Shown: positions 48,501 through 50,769, counted from the stretch's first letter. The stretch: DNA of 64,000 nt from Paraescarpia echinospica (GCA_020002185.1 CM034537.1:11958157-12022156); one strand, 5' to 3'. Translations and numbers: made by a program. Notes: generated by a model not told the origin, from the sequence alone.

Positions 48501-50494
48501 ACTTGCTTCCTTTTGTCATAGAATTGTTTTGATATCTATAGCGTAATAAAATGACAGAAGGGAGTAAGTGACACTAAGTCACCAGAAACACTGTAACACC
48601 CGAAGTACTGATATATAATAGTCATTCTTATAAATACACAATTGCCAGCTCCAGATGTAGTTCTTTCTGACATGATTTAATAGCACTTGCTTCCTTTTGT
48701 CATAGAATTGTTTTGATATCGATCGCCTAATAAAATGACAAAAGGGGGTAAGTGACACTAAGTCACCAAACACTCTGTAAAACCCGGAGTACTGGTCATT
48801 CTTATAAATACACATAGTCAAGTAGTTCATGTAACTGTGAATAACTGCTGAGCCGTAATATGCAAAAGTGTGCAAAAGAAAAACGCATTTTGTCCGATAT
48901 CTCAAAAGCACCTTGTTGACACTTGCACCCTTTTGCCATTCCACGGCAGTACTCATCCCAGGACAAAATGTCCGTATGAGAGACATGACAACTTGAGCTT
49001 GGCAGCCAGCAAGAGTGATGACGACATGTTTTGAGCCTCGGTCGTACAACATGTTGTCTCCAAGCGACAACACCCTTAGGCGAAACTGTCACCATATCCG
49101 TGAGACGAAGGAATGACATGCAGCTTGGTGCCAGTCAGATAACAACCTGATAAGAGACCACGATGAGCCTCAAGAGGGCGAACAGGCAACAAACGCACAG
49201 CTAACAACCAAACCGACAACCAAACTGCCCCAACGCCTAAACTTGTAAAGACTGATGATTTGTAATATAGTTATTATCTTTGAGACTTTGCAATTGTGAA
49301 TTATTTATTATATGCATTCATTCAAGAAAAGAGGGATGTGACATTATTGTATCAGCGCTGTAATTCTATTATTTATTGGGCCTATTATTTCACGTGTGAG
49401 ACGAGATAGGCGGCCTTGCAGATGTACACTCAATAATAAAGTTGTGTTTCGATGTTCCATTGATGTCCACATATGACATGACACATATGCGTAGTGACCT
49501 AATATTTCAAGAACAAGTTTATAATCATGATGATGAAAGACTCAGGAGATGTGTTTACAATAATTGTTTCTGTATAGATCACATACAGACAGTGACAGTG
49601 TTTGCGAGTTTGTGAATGCTCTTGTCAGTGTTGACTTGTAAGTTGTATATATAATCAAGACATAACAAGACTTGAAAAAAAATTCTGATCACTAGACGAC
49701 TGTATCTGAAATAAACTAATAAGTTATAGGGCCTAAACTAAGAAAAGTATGTTAATACTTTGATTTGAATATACCATGTGAATTGGTATCTAATCTTAGA
49801 CTTAGACTGAGTAAGACTAAGTCTAACTTAGTCAGTCTCTGACTGCCCAGCTCCTTAGGCTTAGCTTAGTCTTAGGGCTTAGCCTTAGGCTTAGAAGTTA
49901 GAGTAGTAAGTGTGACTGTGACATAACACAATTTCACAAACACAGTCACTTCTCTACTCACAGAGTGGCACTGATAGTGACAAAAATACAAGACATAAGT
50001 CAGACTGACTACGTCATAACGCAGCAATCTAAAGCAAGGGCAAGGAAGGCCAAGCAAAACCCATTTACTGATTTAGCCTTAGCCTATGTCCTAGGCCTAG
50101 CCTAGGGCCGGGCAACACCAAAACTGCCATTTGATTTGCAGGAATCATGTGATCATGATTCACGCAAAGACGCAGTGCTGAAATGGTTTGCTGCTGAATA
50201 CAAACTGATCTATTTTAAGACTGACATTTAGCGATATTCTTACCCTGTTTTTATAATGCTTTCAAATACTAGTCCAGCTACTTGTTAATAAGTATTACTG
50301 TTCTTATATAAGCGCATAAATTACTGATGCACACGATTCAGATCTTCAAAAAAGAAACATTGTTATCAAAATGTAACACGAATACTGTAACAGTCAATAC
50401 TCACTTTTTTAACGGCTTTGGATACACCTTCGATAATGCGATCCTTCAACCGACGACGATCAAGTACATTTGGCATTTTATCGTCGTCTTCCAT
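354..50494 (-). CDS. PLEKHM2: PLEKHM2 (SKIP) orthologue, 12 exons seen, 3' part beyond the left edge
   Basis: PLEKHM2 links Arl8 on lysosomes to kinesin-1. Exons in order on the minus strand: 50405-50494, 13561-13667, 12849-12958, 12286-12410, 10202-10264, 9411-9518, 7293-8326, 6742-6811, 5225-5380, 4629-4717, 3399-3531, 354-523. All have AG acceptors and GT donors, and the phases join without a break for about 751 codons. Diagnostic matches to the vertebrate protein are ENLDHAFLHG, NGYWVIAQQF, LESYLRCF, KKYYVSEALV, DVPYLDL, LEVIHVKRK, VDNNLILLL, YKELDYIS, IVCTNRRKQ, LTDATTQKIA and VLVHWED. The N-terminal RUN domain is complete and the PH domain is only begun at the left edge. The start ATG at 50494 has an in-frame TGA 9 bases upstream. 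Intron 1 is about 36.7 kb and packed with transposons. The human protein is about 1,019 residues, so roughly a quarter lies outside. Confidence 0.93.
751..1859. mobile_element. Non-autonomous Tigger/pogo-type element, 1.1 kb
   Basis: The left end cagtcgcgccttgttataat and the right end gttataacgaggtgcgactg are inverted repeats, flanked by TA on both sides inside a TATATATA context. The repeats include subterminal copies of ttataacgcggattc. The left end and the first 400 bases resemble the element starting at 45463, which carries a Tigger transposase. No transposase is encoded here, so it is probably an internally deleted derivative. It lies in PLEKHM2 intron 11. Confidence 0.85.
1860..3398. 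other. PLEKHM2 intron 11 remainder, no gene seen
   Basis: AT-rich intronic sequence between the MITE and exon 11, with a short dispersed-repeat copy at about 2100-2285 and poly-A/T runs. The small open frames have no recognisable motif. Confidence 0.6.
2100..2285 (+). repeat. Dispersed repeat with (AAT)n head, truncated copy
   Basis: It starts with taataataataagataact, then gcgcctaaatccttggaaac and later gtcaacagatgggtcaaggc. The same order occurs at 13857 onward in a longer copy. It is probably the 3' end of a non-LTR or SINE-type retroposon. Confidence 0.75.
3399..6811 (-). CDS. PLEKHM2: PLEKHM2 exons 8-11, conserved block before the PH domain
   Basis: Exons 6742-6811, 5225-5380, 4629-4717 and 3399-3531. 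They read, in order, VDNNLILLLTLNIFEDEDER; GHTEGEL, a beta-rich segment and KEAVVTYKELDYIS; INIVCTNRRKQLWVTTADSQ; and AIRQSDLDLLRLSVLTDATT followed by WVAQENGQQ. Each aligns with vertebrate PLEKHM2 in the same order (LLLLMIHVF, SYNELDYVS, LVCTNRRKQ, SILTDAT, FVAQES). Phases are consistent. The intron between exons 8 and 9 carries the 547-bp TTAA MITE. Confidence 0.92.
3960..4090 (+). repeat. Dispersed repeat, related to 21925-22030
   Basis: This shares aggactgctcaaagc, tacactttactccctg, gcagacctgttca and gaacaccatctcgac with the second copy near 22 kb. It is a non-coding retroposon-like fragment of about 110 bases with modest divergence. Confidence 0.75.
4170..4485. mobile_element. Truncated inverted-repeat MITE, same family as 41742-42140
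   Basis: The left arm (gacccacctcgatttcgt, ttataacttgaggtttgcct, tttgatacctcagcg) is shared in order with the copy at 41742. Internal pieces include caaaccgggtcgcta. The right arm is largely missing. It lies between PLEKHM2 exons 11 and 10. Confidence 0.75.
5514..6060. mobile_element. 547-bp MITE with GGCCAGACAC ends and TTAA target duplication
   Basis: The element begins ggccagacacggcaggtaga and ends ggggtgtctggcc. It is flanked on both sides by TTAA (5510-5513 and 6061-6064), as in piggyBac or Kolobok type insertions. A longer copy of about 720 bases sits at 61660-62379 and carries about 170 extra internal bases. It has no coding potential. Confidence 0.88.
7293..8326 (-). CDS. PLEKHM2: PLEKHM2 exon 7, large low-complexity linker exon
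   Basis: This 1,034-base exon encodes about 344 residues rich in Ser, Asp, Asn and Thr, typical of a disordered linker. It keeps LEVIHVKRKGRGSSRRKS (vertebrate LEVIRVTKKKKIGKKKK), VIDQL and repeated DSG-like acidic stretches near its end. Its acceptor is ATCCAG/TGT and its donor is CATAA/GTAAGT. The apparent stop codon TAA at the end of the open frame is simply the donor read through. Only one Trp is seen, in a Ser-Pro context. Open frames on the opposite strand here are shadows. Confidence 0.9.
9411..9518 (-). CDS. PLEKHM2: PLEKHM2 exon 6, start of the linker
   Basis: Thirty-six codons in phase 0 between TTTCAG and GTAACA. The exon opens DVPYLDLSSHV, matching DAPYLDLAPYM of vertebrate PLEKHM2, and then becomes Ser-rich (SMESSMSQ). 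In vertebrates this part of the linker is followed by two tryptophan-acidic motifs that bind kinesin light chain. None is visible here or at the start of the next exon. Confidence 0.88.
10202..13667 (-). CDS. PLEKHM2: PLEKHM2 exons 2-5, RUN domain
   Basis: Exons 13561-13667, 12849-12958, 12286-12410 and 10202-10264 encode most of the RUN domain, the module that binds GTP-loaded Arl8 in the vertebrate protein. Key stretches are IENLDHAFLHG, NGYWVIAQQFSHK, VTTHLGR, AWLYLAL, LESYLRCFTENTKLVKKYY and AGLEHIIFELD. Donors and acceptors: GTTCCAG/ATA and GG/GTAAGA; TTTCAG/CC and AG/GTAATC; TTTCAG/GG and CAG/GTGAGA; TTGACAG/AG and ACT/GTAAGT. A 1.64-kb inverted-repeat transposon lies in the intron between exons 4 and 5, and a (CTGA)n microsatellite starts close to the exon 4 donor. 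Confidence 0.92.
10417..12060 (+). mobile_element. 1.64-kb element with inverted repeats of about 200 bp, TA target site
   Basis: The left arm (10417 to about 10640) and right arm (about 11866 to 12060) are near-identical in inverse orientation. Both carry the motifs cagctgagatattgagaaat, agatggccaccatata and tcataacgtttccaaaaatg. The outermost bases are GTCAGGTT and AACCTGAC, with TA on each side. The interior holds a broken coding region. It lies in the PLEKHM2 intron between exons 4 and 5. Confidence 0.85.
10684..11565 (+). pseudogene. Broken ORF of the 1.64-kb element, Cys-rich tail
   Basis: The plus-strand reading gives HGKPFAVEGRTLFNLITHAY, one stop, then VPWILNMDETGQKLFKNY and VAERINGNVSLWAP. 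After a frame change it gives KIHDKAVVLQETKD and QSSRDIDQK. Near 11490-11562 it ends with a Cys-rich tail, CTDLCLCRKQC. From memory this resembles a multi-copy uncharacterised protein of marine invertebrates whose tail is a CxC-spaced cysteine array. I do not know its function. The stop and frameshift make this copy dead. Confidence 0.6.
12190..12232. repeat. (CTGA)n microsatellite
   Basis: About ten perfect CTGA/GACT units, starting about 55 bases beyond the PLEKHM2 exon 4 donor in the intron. Confidence 0.95.
12583..12700. repeat. (GT)n and TGCATGCG-rich simple repeat
   Basis: Imperfect GT/GC alternation followed by gcatgcatatatgcatgcatgcg. It is intronic low-complexity sequence. Confidence 0.85.
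13857..14410 (+). repeat. Dispersed retroposon-like repeat, long copy
   Basis: It begins (AAT)n, then agataacttctattgcgcct, and continues through gacgacggaattttgtaata, aactgatctaacactaagag and ccaatgttaatgttgactc. The first half is shared with 2100-2285 and the second half with 52385-52555. It is probably the 3' untranslated part of a LINE or a SINE derived from one. No coding capacity is seen. Confidence 0.75.
14410..16320. other. Intron 1 sequence without a recognisable gene
   Basis: Contains repeated gagcgataaatcgct-like motifs near 14430 and 14950 that may bound another decayed element, a small hairpin element at 15151-15230, and AT-rich sequence. No open frame shows a known motif. Confidence 0.5.
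15151..15230. repeat. 80-bp hairpin element (short MITE)
   Basis: The ends cacgggccagtttcatgaag and cttcatgaaaccggcccgtg are near-perfect inverted repeats with a short loop. This is the form of a tiny MITE or solo fold-back. No clear target duplication was seen. Confidence 0.75.
16330..17085 (+). pseudogene. Mutator-like transposase relic
   Basis: Broken plus-strand reading. A Cys-pair region (LCMSCQKRT, FCTSC) is followed by FDMPAMHHTTFIIHQQVITD and, after a stop, VMDLMVSFGSGW with FRSMYGTGCLMEVVTGLVID. These match in order the Mutator-like transposase domain common in invertebrates, whose usual text is MPxxMHHTTYxxHQ and VSFDGSWQKRGHxSxYGxG. The catalytic-region Asp and Gly have been altered (SFGSGW). 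There are several frame changes, so it is a dead fragment. Confidence 0.7.
17690..18560 (+). pseudogene. hAT-type (DUF4371-like) transposase relic
   Basis: Fragments in order are EEVRNDVDICHHH, YGRQQQRADAPADD, MNLTILVNDQLL and, at the end, NAECERSISVLRRLESYMHS with NRLAMLHIY. The last piece is the hAT C-terminal dimerisation signature seen in proteins annotated as 52 kDa repressor of the inhibitor of the protein kinase. Stops and frame changes are frequent. It directly follows the Mutator-like relic and precedes a LINE. Confidence 0.7.
18640..20460 (+). mobile_element. Non-LTR retrotransposon (APE-RT LINE), truncated
   Basis: The endonuclease start reads IGSWNVKILRPSGKLKELT and HLLGLCEHRWKNSGEVG around 18950-19080. 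After frame changes, SDHD near 19260 matches the end of the endonuclease. KPWVTGELLEMCDKRR and NWIKEQCSEIE follow. The RT starts near 19915 with KAAGVDNIPSELI, continues with NHRTISLISHPSK and EEQAGFRAGSSTTEQI, and reaches HAFIDFKKAFDRVWN near 20380, the first catalytic Asp block. It then breaks at a fold-back, so the rest of the RT (including any YxDD-type box) is missing. The clade was not determined. Confidence 0.88.
20372..20440. repeat. Fold-back palindrome inside the LINE RT
   Basis: The segment agtatggaatgcagctctct is followed at once by its near-perfect inverted copy agagagctgcatgccatact, centred near 20402. The RT reading frame is lost at this point. Confidence 0.9.
20500..20700 (+). 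pseudogene. Possible retrotransposon RT fragment
   Basis: A short reading LVCCEDDFIWGGTVDFEQEF resembles the catalytic-strand region of Copia-type polymerases (HVDDFFxGG) with a changed first residue. It is too short and altered for a firm call. Confidence 0.3.
20980..21790 (+). pseudogene. Ty3/Gypsy-type gag relic
   Basis: Reads FKLDVNDLNLADSFMKLEV at the start. Later, in another frame, come the segments CAGPDFITVYEHFVW and GDKNHPST. After several stops a zinc-knuckle-like region is seen near 21620-21700 (Cys-Asn, then NHFHAKC). The order gag core then CCHC-like knuckle fits a retrotransposon gag. It is broken throughout. Confidence 0.6.
21925..22030 (+). repeat. Dispersed repeat, second copy of 3960-4090
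   Basis: Shares aggactgctcaaagca, tacactttactccctg and gaacaccatctcgacg with the copy in the PLEKHM2 intron near 4 kb. Confidence 0.75.
22040..23155. other. Intron 1 sequence, nothing recognised
   Basis: Several short open frames occur on both strands. None shows a convincing family motif. The stretch near 22990-23090 is rich in cacacacata-like simple sequence. Confidence 0.45.
23160..23560 (+). repeat. Two copies of a long dispersed repeat leading into the minisatellite
   Basis: Two diverged copies of a module reading gctattgtcatgacctgtc, then tttgaggcaaagactacgt, then gctggctgaagcctggacag. The second ends gggacactctgaaag, where the 56-bp array begins. The same module recurs at 29.7, 30.9, 31.1 and 32.2 kb. 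Confidence 0.8.
23561..26160 (+). repeat. 56-bp minisatellite, about 46 copies
   Basis: The consensus unit reads gaaagaaacctcaatgatcc, agaacctagacaccctcaca, cagagttggatgttat. Units differ at a few diagnostic positions: gttat, gctct or gctat at the end; aaacctc, gacttc or gacatc near the start; cctag, catag, cgtag, gctag or ccaag in the middle. Blocks of the same variant order recur, for example near 24895 and 25790, giving a higher-order structure. Unit length is not a multiple of three and the array is not coding. Confidence 0.95.
26160..26690. other. Unique-looking stretch after the minisatellite
   Basis: An 84-codon open frame ends here; its first residues come from the last minisatellite unit. 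The downstream part (ATTCDTFKLEIKNAKLCFVL) matches no family I know. The stretch gatgttttctgtagaagtca near 26560 is shared with sequence at 28.55 and 30.26 kb. Confidence 0.45.
26690..27350 (+). mobile_element. LINE endonuclease fragment, 5'-truncated and frameshifted
   Basis: Reads DIATLSETHFPEEGQVKEDG, then GYTFFWKGKP, then after a stop HRVGFAINNRI. Near 27090 it reads ISIYTP and TLDAEDDTKE, and near 27150 the segment LILLGDFNGRVGYDS, which contains the GDFN motif of AP-type endonucleases. LITNTLF and MHKSTWMHS follow. It ends abruptly before the RT. A 27-bp unit is present three times at 26732-26810 near its start. Confidence 0.8.
26732..26810 (+). repeat. 27-bp unit repeated three times
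   Basis: The unit acagattactaaacgttgaa plus attagca is repeated in frame inside the LINE fragment, encoding NRLLNVEIS three times. It was probably gained by slippage. Confidence 0.9.
27350..28215 (+). other. Possible LINE 3' region
   Basis: AT-rich, with no open frame of note. It ends in tcatttggaaataaagaact, a tail shared with sequences near 31.6 and 33.4 kb (ctcatttggaaataaaacaa), so it may be the 3' end of a non-LTR element. Confidence 0.4.
28642..29560 (+). mobile_element. LINE 3' end (RT C-terminal region) with (AAT)n tail
   Basis: The open frame reads LVHALVTLWLDYSNTVLYG, LQMVQNSAARLIS, ITPVLVEQHWLPVRWRIQYK and LHGLAPAYIQDL. This is the well-known C-terminal region of CR1/Jockey-like LINE polymerases (normally SRLDYCNSLLYG, VQNSAARLV, LHWLPV). 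AT-rich 3' sequence follows, then atggcgctatagaaatgcta and an (AAT)n tail. The element is 5'-truncated. Confidence 0.88.
31520..32135 (+). repeat. Direct duplication, copy 1 of about 615 bp
   Basis: It runs from ttgttctgtttgtatttta to atggatgattggaaacgta and matches 33340-33955 at nearly every base. It includes an open segment KKWSSNYWWTIYHMTTSRSG of unknown meaning. The two copies lie about 1.8 kb apart in the same orientation. Confidence 0.9.
32340..33335. other. Stretch between the two duplicated copies, nothing recognised
   Basis: A 98-codon open frame (32929-33225) has no motif I know. The rest is AT-rich. Confidence 0.45.
33340..33955 (+). repeat. Direct duplication, copy 2
   Basis: Near-identical to 31520-32135, with a few substitutions and small indels (for example a 12-bp difference just before the KKWSSNY segment). 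A weakly related third copy of the end (gctggaagaacacagacatg) is seen near 34308. Confidence 0.9.
34650..35130 (+). repeat. Putative LTR / leader of a Gypsy-type element with internal repeats
   Basis: It holds two diverged copies of an approximately 120-bp segment (34650-34770 and 34822-34934; shared aattttgtgcag, gttctacagc, ataaaaa, aattaa and gggaca) and three perfect or near-perfect copies of the 24-bp unit gtatctttgcgtgaattaaa plus ctct at 35023-35095. It ends gatacagtaaca just before a primer-binding-like site. The matching 3' LTR was not found. Confidence 0.5.
35131..35143 (+). promoter_or_regulatory. Primer-binding-site-like sequence
   Basis: tggtgtcagaaat follows directly after a CA-ending putative LTR and lies 87 bases before the gag ATG. 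This is the position and the TGG start expected of a retrotransposon tRNA primer site. The tRNA was not identified with certainty. Confidence 0.5.
35230..36174 (+). CDS. Gag protein of a Ty3/Gypsy-type retrotransposon, intact ORF
   Basis: The open frame of 314 residues has a gag core. It starts MATVNIPAPKPLNI, has WKSWRKTWTRFEIATGI near residue 24, GEDAVKVFDTF near 57 and CNPRQNTIYERYKF near 89. A Gln/His-rich linker (HQQGHQDHRGQQDQQGHQ) follows, then a Cys knuckle region, CKNCSFEH...C and CRKCGKLNHFQSRC, the CCHC zinc knuckle. The last 20 residues or so do not look like gag, so the element is probably broken near 36125. No protease, RT or integrase follows in frame; a hAT element begins at 36368. 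Confidence 0.85.
   Translation: MATVNIPAPKPLNINDKSVSSLWKSWRKTWTRFEIATGIDDANDKKWVCTLLSVIGEDAVKVFDTFQYGDSESEDRIQDVLNKFEEHCNPRQNTIYERYKFHCRHQEAGESGSCYLTELRVAADSCDFGTITTSQILRDPFVHGLRDAKVRERLLREKNLTLDRAYEMVQAAEAAAELIHVMSGEQTVSAVHQQGHQDHRGQQDQQGHQSRDTLKKPSYSKCKNCSFEHAPMSCPAFGKECRKCGKLNHFQSRCKQKNVKQVQSSVRDEFNVGTLTTVNSVGNKRRAMKTQKSVHFAIVSDTKKLRCFIVLKLQ
36180..36367. other. Short stretch between gag and the hAT element
   Basis: AT-rich. It ends in attatact (36360-36367), the left target duplication of the hAT element. Confidence 0.6.
36368..39605 (+). mobile_element. hAT transposon, complete ends, 3.2 kb
   Basis: The ends are CAGTGGTGATA and TATCACCACTG, perfect inverted repeats, flanked by the identical 8-bp sequence attatact (36360-36367 and 39606-39613), the hallmark of hAT insertion. 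Just inside both ends are multiple copies of ctactcaagtag/ctacttgagtag motifs. The interior carries a decayed transposase on the plus strand. Confidence 0.95.
37330..39238 (+). pseudogene. hAT transposase (BED-type hAT family), decayed
   Basis: Plus-strand pieces in order are: QQTVDRLVVAFVTEGLLPFS (about 37455-37520); after a frame change, KPGKTVVCRATVKARLQAAV (37536 on); ELPCHHRCACHTLQLVV near 37727; FRFLEEYTATMQPLAKALD and YIGYLLPTLHVLQE at 38075-38200; DDFFVRKSRHSS and LQLTVLTAWPKAVFVKT at 39008-39130; and the C-terminal dimerisation segment, CLFSAAGRIFTPA and HFEHQLLLKQNADVV, ending at a stop near 39238. At least two frame changes and a small deletion make it inactive, although some gaps could be introns. 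The overlapping 165-codon minus ORF is a shadow. Confidence 0.8.
40312..42283. mobile_element. 2-kb inverted-repeat element inserted in gag
   Basis: The left end reads taaattctgtatttgtagcc gcacc and the right end is its inverse, gcggctacaaatacagaattta. Subterminal copies of aaagccgcaccccgac / aaagccgcaccccaac are seen on both sides. The 11-bp sequence atttagggtac occurs at 40301-40311 and 42284-42294. It may be a target duplication, or partly terminal repeat. No transposase was recognised (the 91-codon frame at 40650 has no motif), so it is a non-autonomous element that itself carries another insertion. Confidence 0.75.
41742..42140. mobile_element. 399-bp MITE with long inverted repeats, nested
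   Basis: The ends are gtagaatccggacccacct and aggtgggtccggattctac, extended inward by ttataacttg, tttgcctaactttgatac and gttagttccat arms. It is nested inside the 2-kb element, which is nested inside gag. A truncated relative sits at 4170-4485. Confidence 0.85.
43049..43285 (+). pseudogene. Retroviral-type aspartic protease remnant
   Basis: The segment CKFDIGAQPNVMPMRVHAQL matches the protease active-site region of Gypsy elements (usual text DTGAQxNVxP), with the catalytic triad changed from DTG to DIG. It lies downstream of gag in the right orientation. Confidence 0.6.
43290..44070 (+). other. Degraded retrotransposon body, nothing firm
   Basis: Between the protease and integrase remnants one would expect RT and RNase H, but no RT box was found. 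Short frames carry no known motif. The reading near 43775 (TSTSSEVEWSFSFSNQQIPE) is not assigned. Confidence 0.4.
44075..44255 (+). repeat. LTR-like fragment related to 49417-49509
   Basis: cagatgtacgttgaataataaagttgtgt, then tccacatatgatatgacaca and, after a (TA)n run, gcagtgacatactactattt. The same order of motifs occurs at 49417-49509. It is followed by tgttggcagccagg, a plausible primer site, so it may be the 3' end of a 5' LTR from another copy. Confidence 0.55.
44506..44814 (+). pseudogene. Gypsy integrase core remnant
   Basis: Reads VIQKMKSVFPEQGVLERVVR, DNGVNYSSLAFRRFADAF and, with QVTSSPHFPQSNGFIECQV, the second half of the DDE integrase core (DNG ... SPxxPQSNGxxE). The terminal Glu and middle Asp are present, but the frame is short and open at neither end to a full protein. 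The minus-strand frame here is a shadow. Confidence 0.8.
45463..47245 (+). mobile_element. Tigger/pogo element, 3' end missing
   Basis: The left end cagtcgcgcctcgttataac is preceded by TA and continues with repeats of ggttataacgcgg. A transposase ORF follows. The sequence changes to (TA)n at about 47238 and no right inverted repeat was found, so the 3' end is lost. The 1.1-kb element at 751-1859 shares this left end. Confidence 0.8.
46236..47321 (+). CDS. Tigger/pogo-family transposase, C-terminally truncated
   Basis: The first ATG is at 46236 (upstream codons lack one). The protein begins MPKRKAYSVREKLELIARI, a psq-type helix-turn-helix, followed by TGVPESTLRGWL. A CENP-B-type DNA-binding region follows (FVASQGWLWRWQMRHGIS). 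The DDE core is present: NADETGLFFK (first Asp), LLLDNCRAHP (second Asp), and MPPNTTSVIQPLDQGIIASF (third Asp). The genuine protein ends near KELIKEM at about 47238; the last 28 residues come from an AT-repeat sequence. Known Tigger transposases run to about 500 residues, so the C-terminus is lost although the catalytic core is open. Confidence 0.9.
   Translation: MPKRKAYSVREKLELIARIRNGESQCKISNETGVPESTLRGWLKDEVKLREFVHTVQEDDGLRRKRTRVARDSALDTAMLNWFAQERQTGLPISGPVVKAQAQKFSKCINGADSEFVASQGWLWRWQMRHGISQAKVVGEKRSADEKGAALFPPKLIAQIYNADETGLFFKMLPDRTLAMKNDVRKAEGFKVAKDRTTLLFCVNKTGTHKLKPLCIGKYAKPCCFHHVNMTTMPLVYTASGNAWMTAAIFTEWFKKSFVPSVRRHLRERRLEEKAVLLLDNCRAHPPADTLRSADGNITVMFMPPNTTSVIQPLDQGIIASFKRHYRKELIKEMIYIYNICYVLYVNTVVCIHMYIIGITQ
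47690..48214 (+). pseudogene. C-terminal part of a DUF7869-like protein, broken
   Basis: Two plus-strand frames, in order: KYLVKGHTFMSADSGHAQVE with SKKNVYDISDFASMI, and, after a stop and frame change, VVQFRRGSS, then EFLMKRIATHLLRGGTF, GPRGVPQSKCNDFVRKLG and LLMPVNRVQFWSGMPIND. From memory these match the C-terminal half of large multi-copy invertebrate proteins carrying DUF7869 (GHTxMxxDxxHxxVE; PRGxxxxKxxDI). The N-terminal part is missing, replaced by the Tigger insertion. The function of this family is not established to my knowledge. Confidence 0.5.
48480..48835. repeat. Tandem duplication of about 185 bp inside the 3.9-kb element
   Basis: The order gatttaatggcacttgcttc, cttttgtcatagaattgttt, taagtgacactaagtcacca and tcttataaatacaca occurs twice with small differences (for example a 10-base insertion, tatataatag, in the first). 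It contains the terminal-like motif atgacaaaagggggtaa. Confidence 0.85.
49324..49509 (+). repeat. Polypurine tract and putative 3' LTR of a Gypsy-type element
   Basis: The purine run aagaaaagaggga (49324-49336) is followed at once by tgtgacattattgta and a 173-bp sequence that ends tttca at about 49509. The TG...CA ends, an aataataaa signal near 49430 and the similarity to the fragment at 44075 fit a small LTR. The start is fixed by the tract; the end by comparison with the other copy. Confidence 0.6.
49510..50398. other. Intron 1, promoter-proximal part; CTTAGG-type low complexity
   Basis: From about 49795 to 49900 and again at 50070-50110 the sequence is built of cttag / ccttaggcttagcc motifs. 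Nothing coding was seen between 49510 and the exon 1 donor. Confidence 0.6.
50405..50494 (-). CDS. PLEKHM2: PLEKHM2 exon 1 (start codon exon, 30 codons)
   Basis: This exon is too short to appear as a long ORF. It begins ATG-Glu-Asp-Asp-Asp and contains RRRLKDRIIEGVSKAVKK, which matches the vertebrate PLEKHM2 start (VKDRILENISLSVKK). It ends on a codon boundary at a strong donor (AAAAAA then GTGAGT, first intron base 50404). Exon 2 resumes in phase 0 with IQS at 13667, giving VKK-IQS against vertebrate VKK-LQS. The upstream in-frame stop TGATCATAT fixes the start. The 37 kb between this exon and the next looks like transposon-inflated intron. Confidence 0.9.
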
Positions 50495-50706
50495 ATATGA
50501 TCACAACGAATGTTACATTAATAATGTCATTATTATAGGCAGAAGTTGCCCTTACTCCGAGCAAATCGCCGTTTATTTTTGTAGACGCAGCGCCCTCTGC
50601 GAGACTTATTCTAATCGACGCTAATAAATGACGATGCCAATCTCCGTCGTCTACGTCAACATTCAACAACACTGCATGTCACGTTTGACAATTGCCGCGA
50701 GTAATA

Positions 50707-50769
50707 TGTATGTATGTGTGTGTGTGTGTACGCGCGCGCGCGCGCGCGTGTGTGTGTGTATGTATGTAT
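50707..50769. repeat. Alternating purine-pyrimidine repeat, (TG)n(CG)n(TG)n
   Basis: tatgtatgtgtgtgtgtgtg, ta, nine CG dinucleotides, then (TG)n and tatgtatg: about 60 bases of almost pure alternating purine-pyrimidine. Such a tract is Z-DNA-prone. It lies about 210 bases upstream of the PLEKHM2 start codon. Confidence 0.9.

Larger units (their letters stand above)
44996..48938. mobile_element. 3.9-kb inverted-repeat element carrying a DUF7869-like C-terminus
   Basis: The ends are atggcaaaagggtgcaagt and acttgcacccttttgccat, and the match extends outward a little further (ctgccgtg / cacggcag). Subterminal repeats of the form tgacaaaaggg(a/g)gtaa are found near both ends. The interior holds a Tigger insertion (from 45463) and, after it, coding remnants at 47690-48214. 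It interrupts the Gypsy relic after the integrase remnant. A clear target duplication was not identified. Confidence 0.7.
39614..49509 (+). mobile_element. Relic of a Ty3/Gypsy retrotransposon, interrupted by nested insertions
   Basis: Pieces lie in the expected order on the plus strand: gag (39686-40311, resuming 42284-42375), protease-like (43049-43285), integrase core (44506-44814) and a polypurine tract plus LTR-like end (49324-49509). RT and RNase H were not recognised. The element is broken by a 2-kb inverted-repeat insertion inside gag, an LTR fragment near 44.1 kb and a 3.9-kb element at 44996-48938. Whether all pieces come from one insertion is an inference from order and orientation. 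Confidence 0.6.

Noticed and set aside
48579..49073. 164-codon minus-strand ORF
   Set aside because: It reads through a tandem duplication and the right terminal repeat of the 3.9-kb element; the frame is open by chance.
49795..49900. Interstitial telomeric repeat
   Set aside because: The CTTAGG-type motifs are irregular and do not form TTAGGG arrays.
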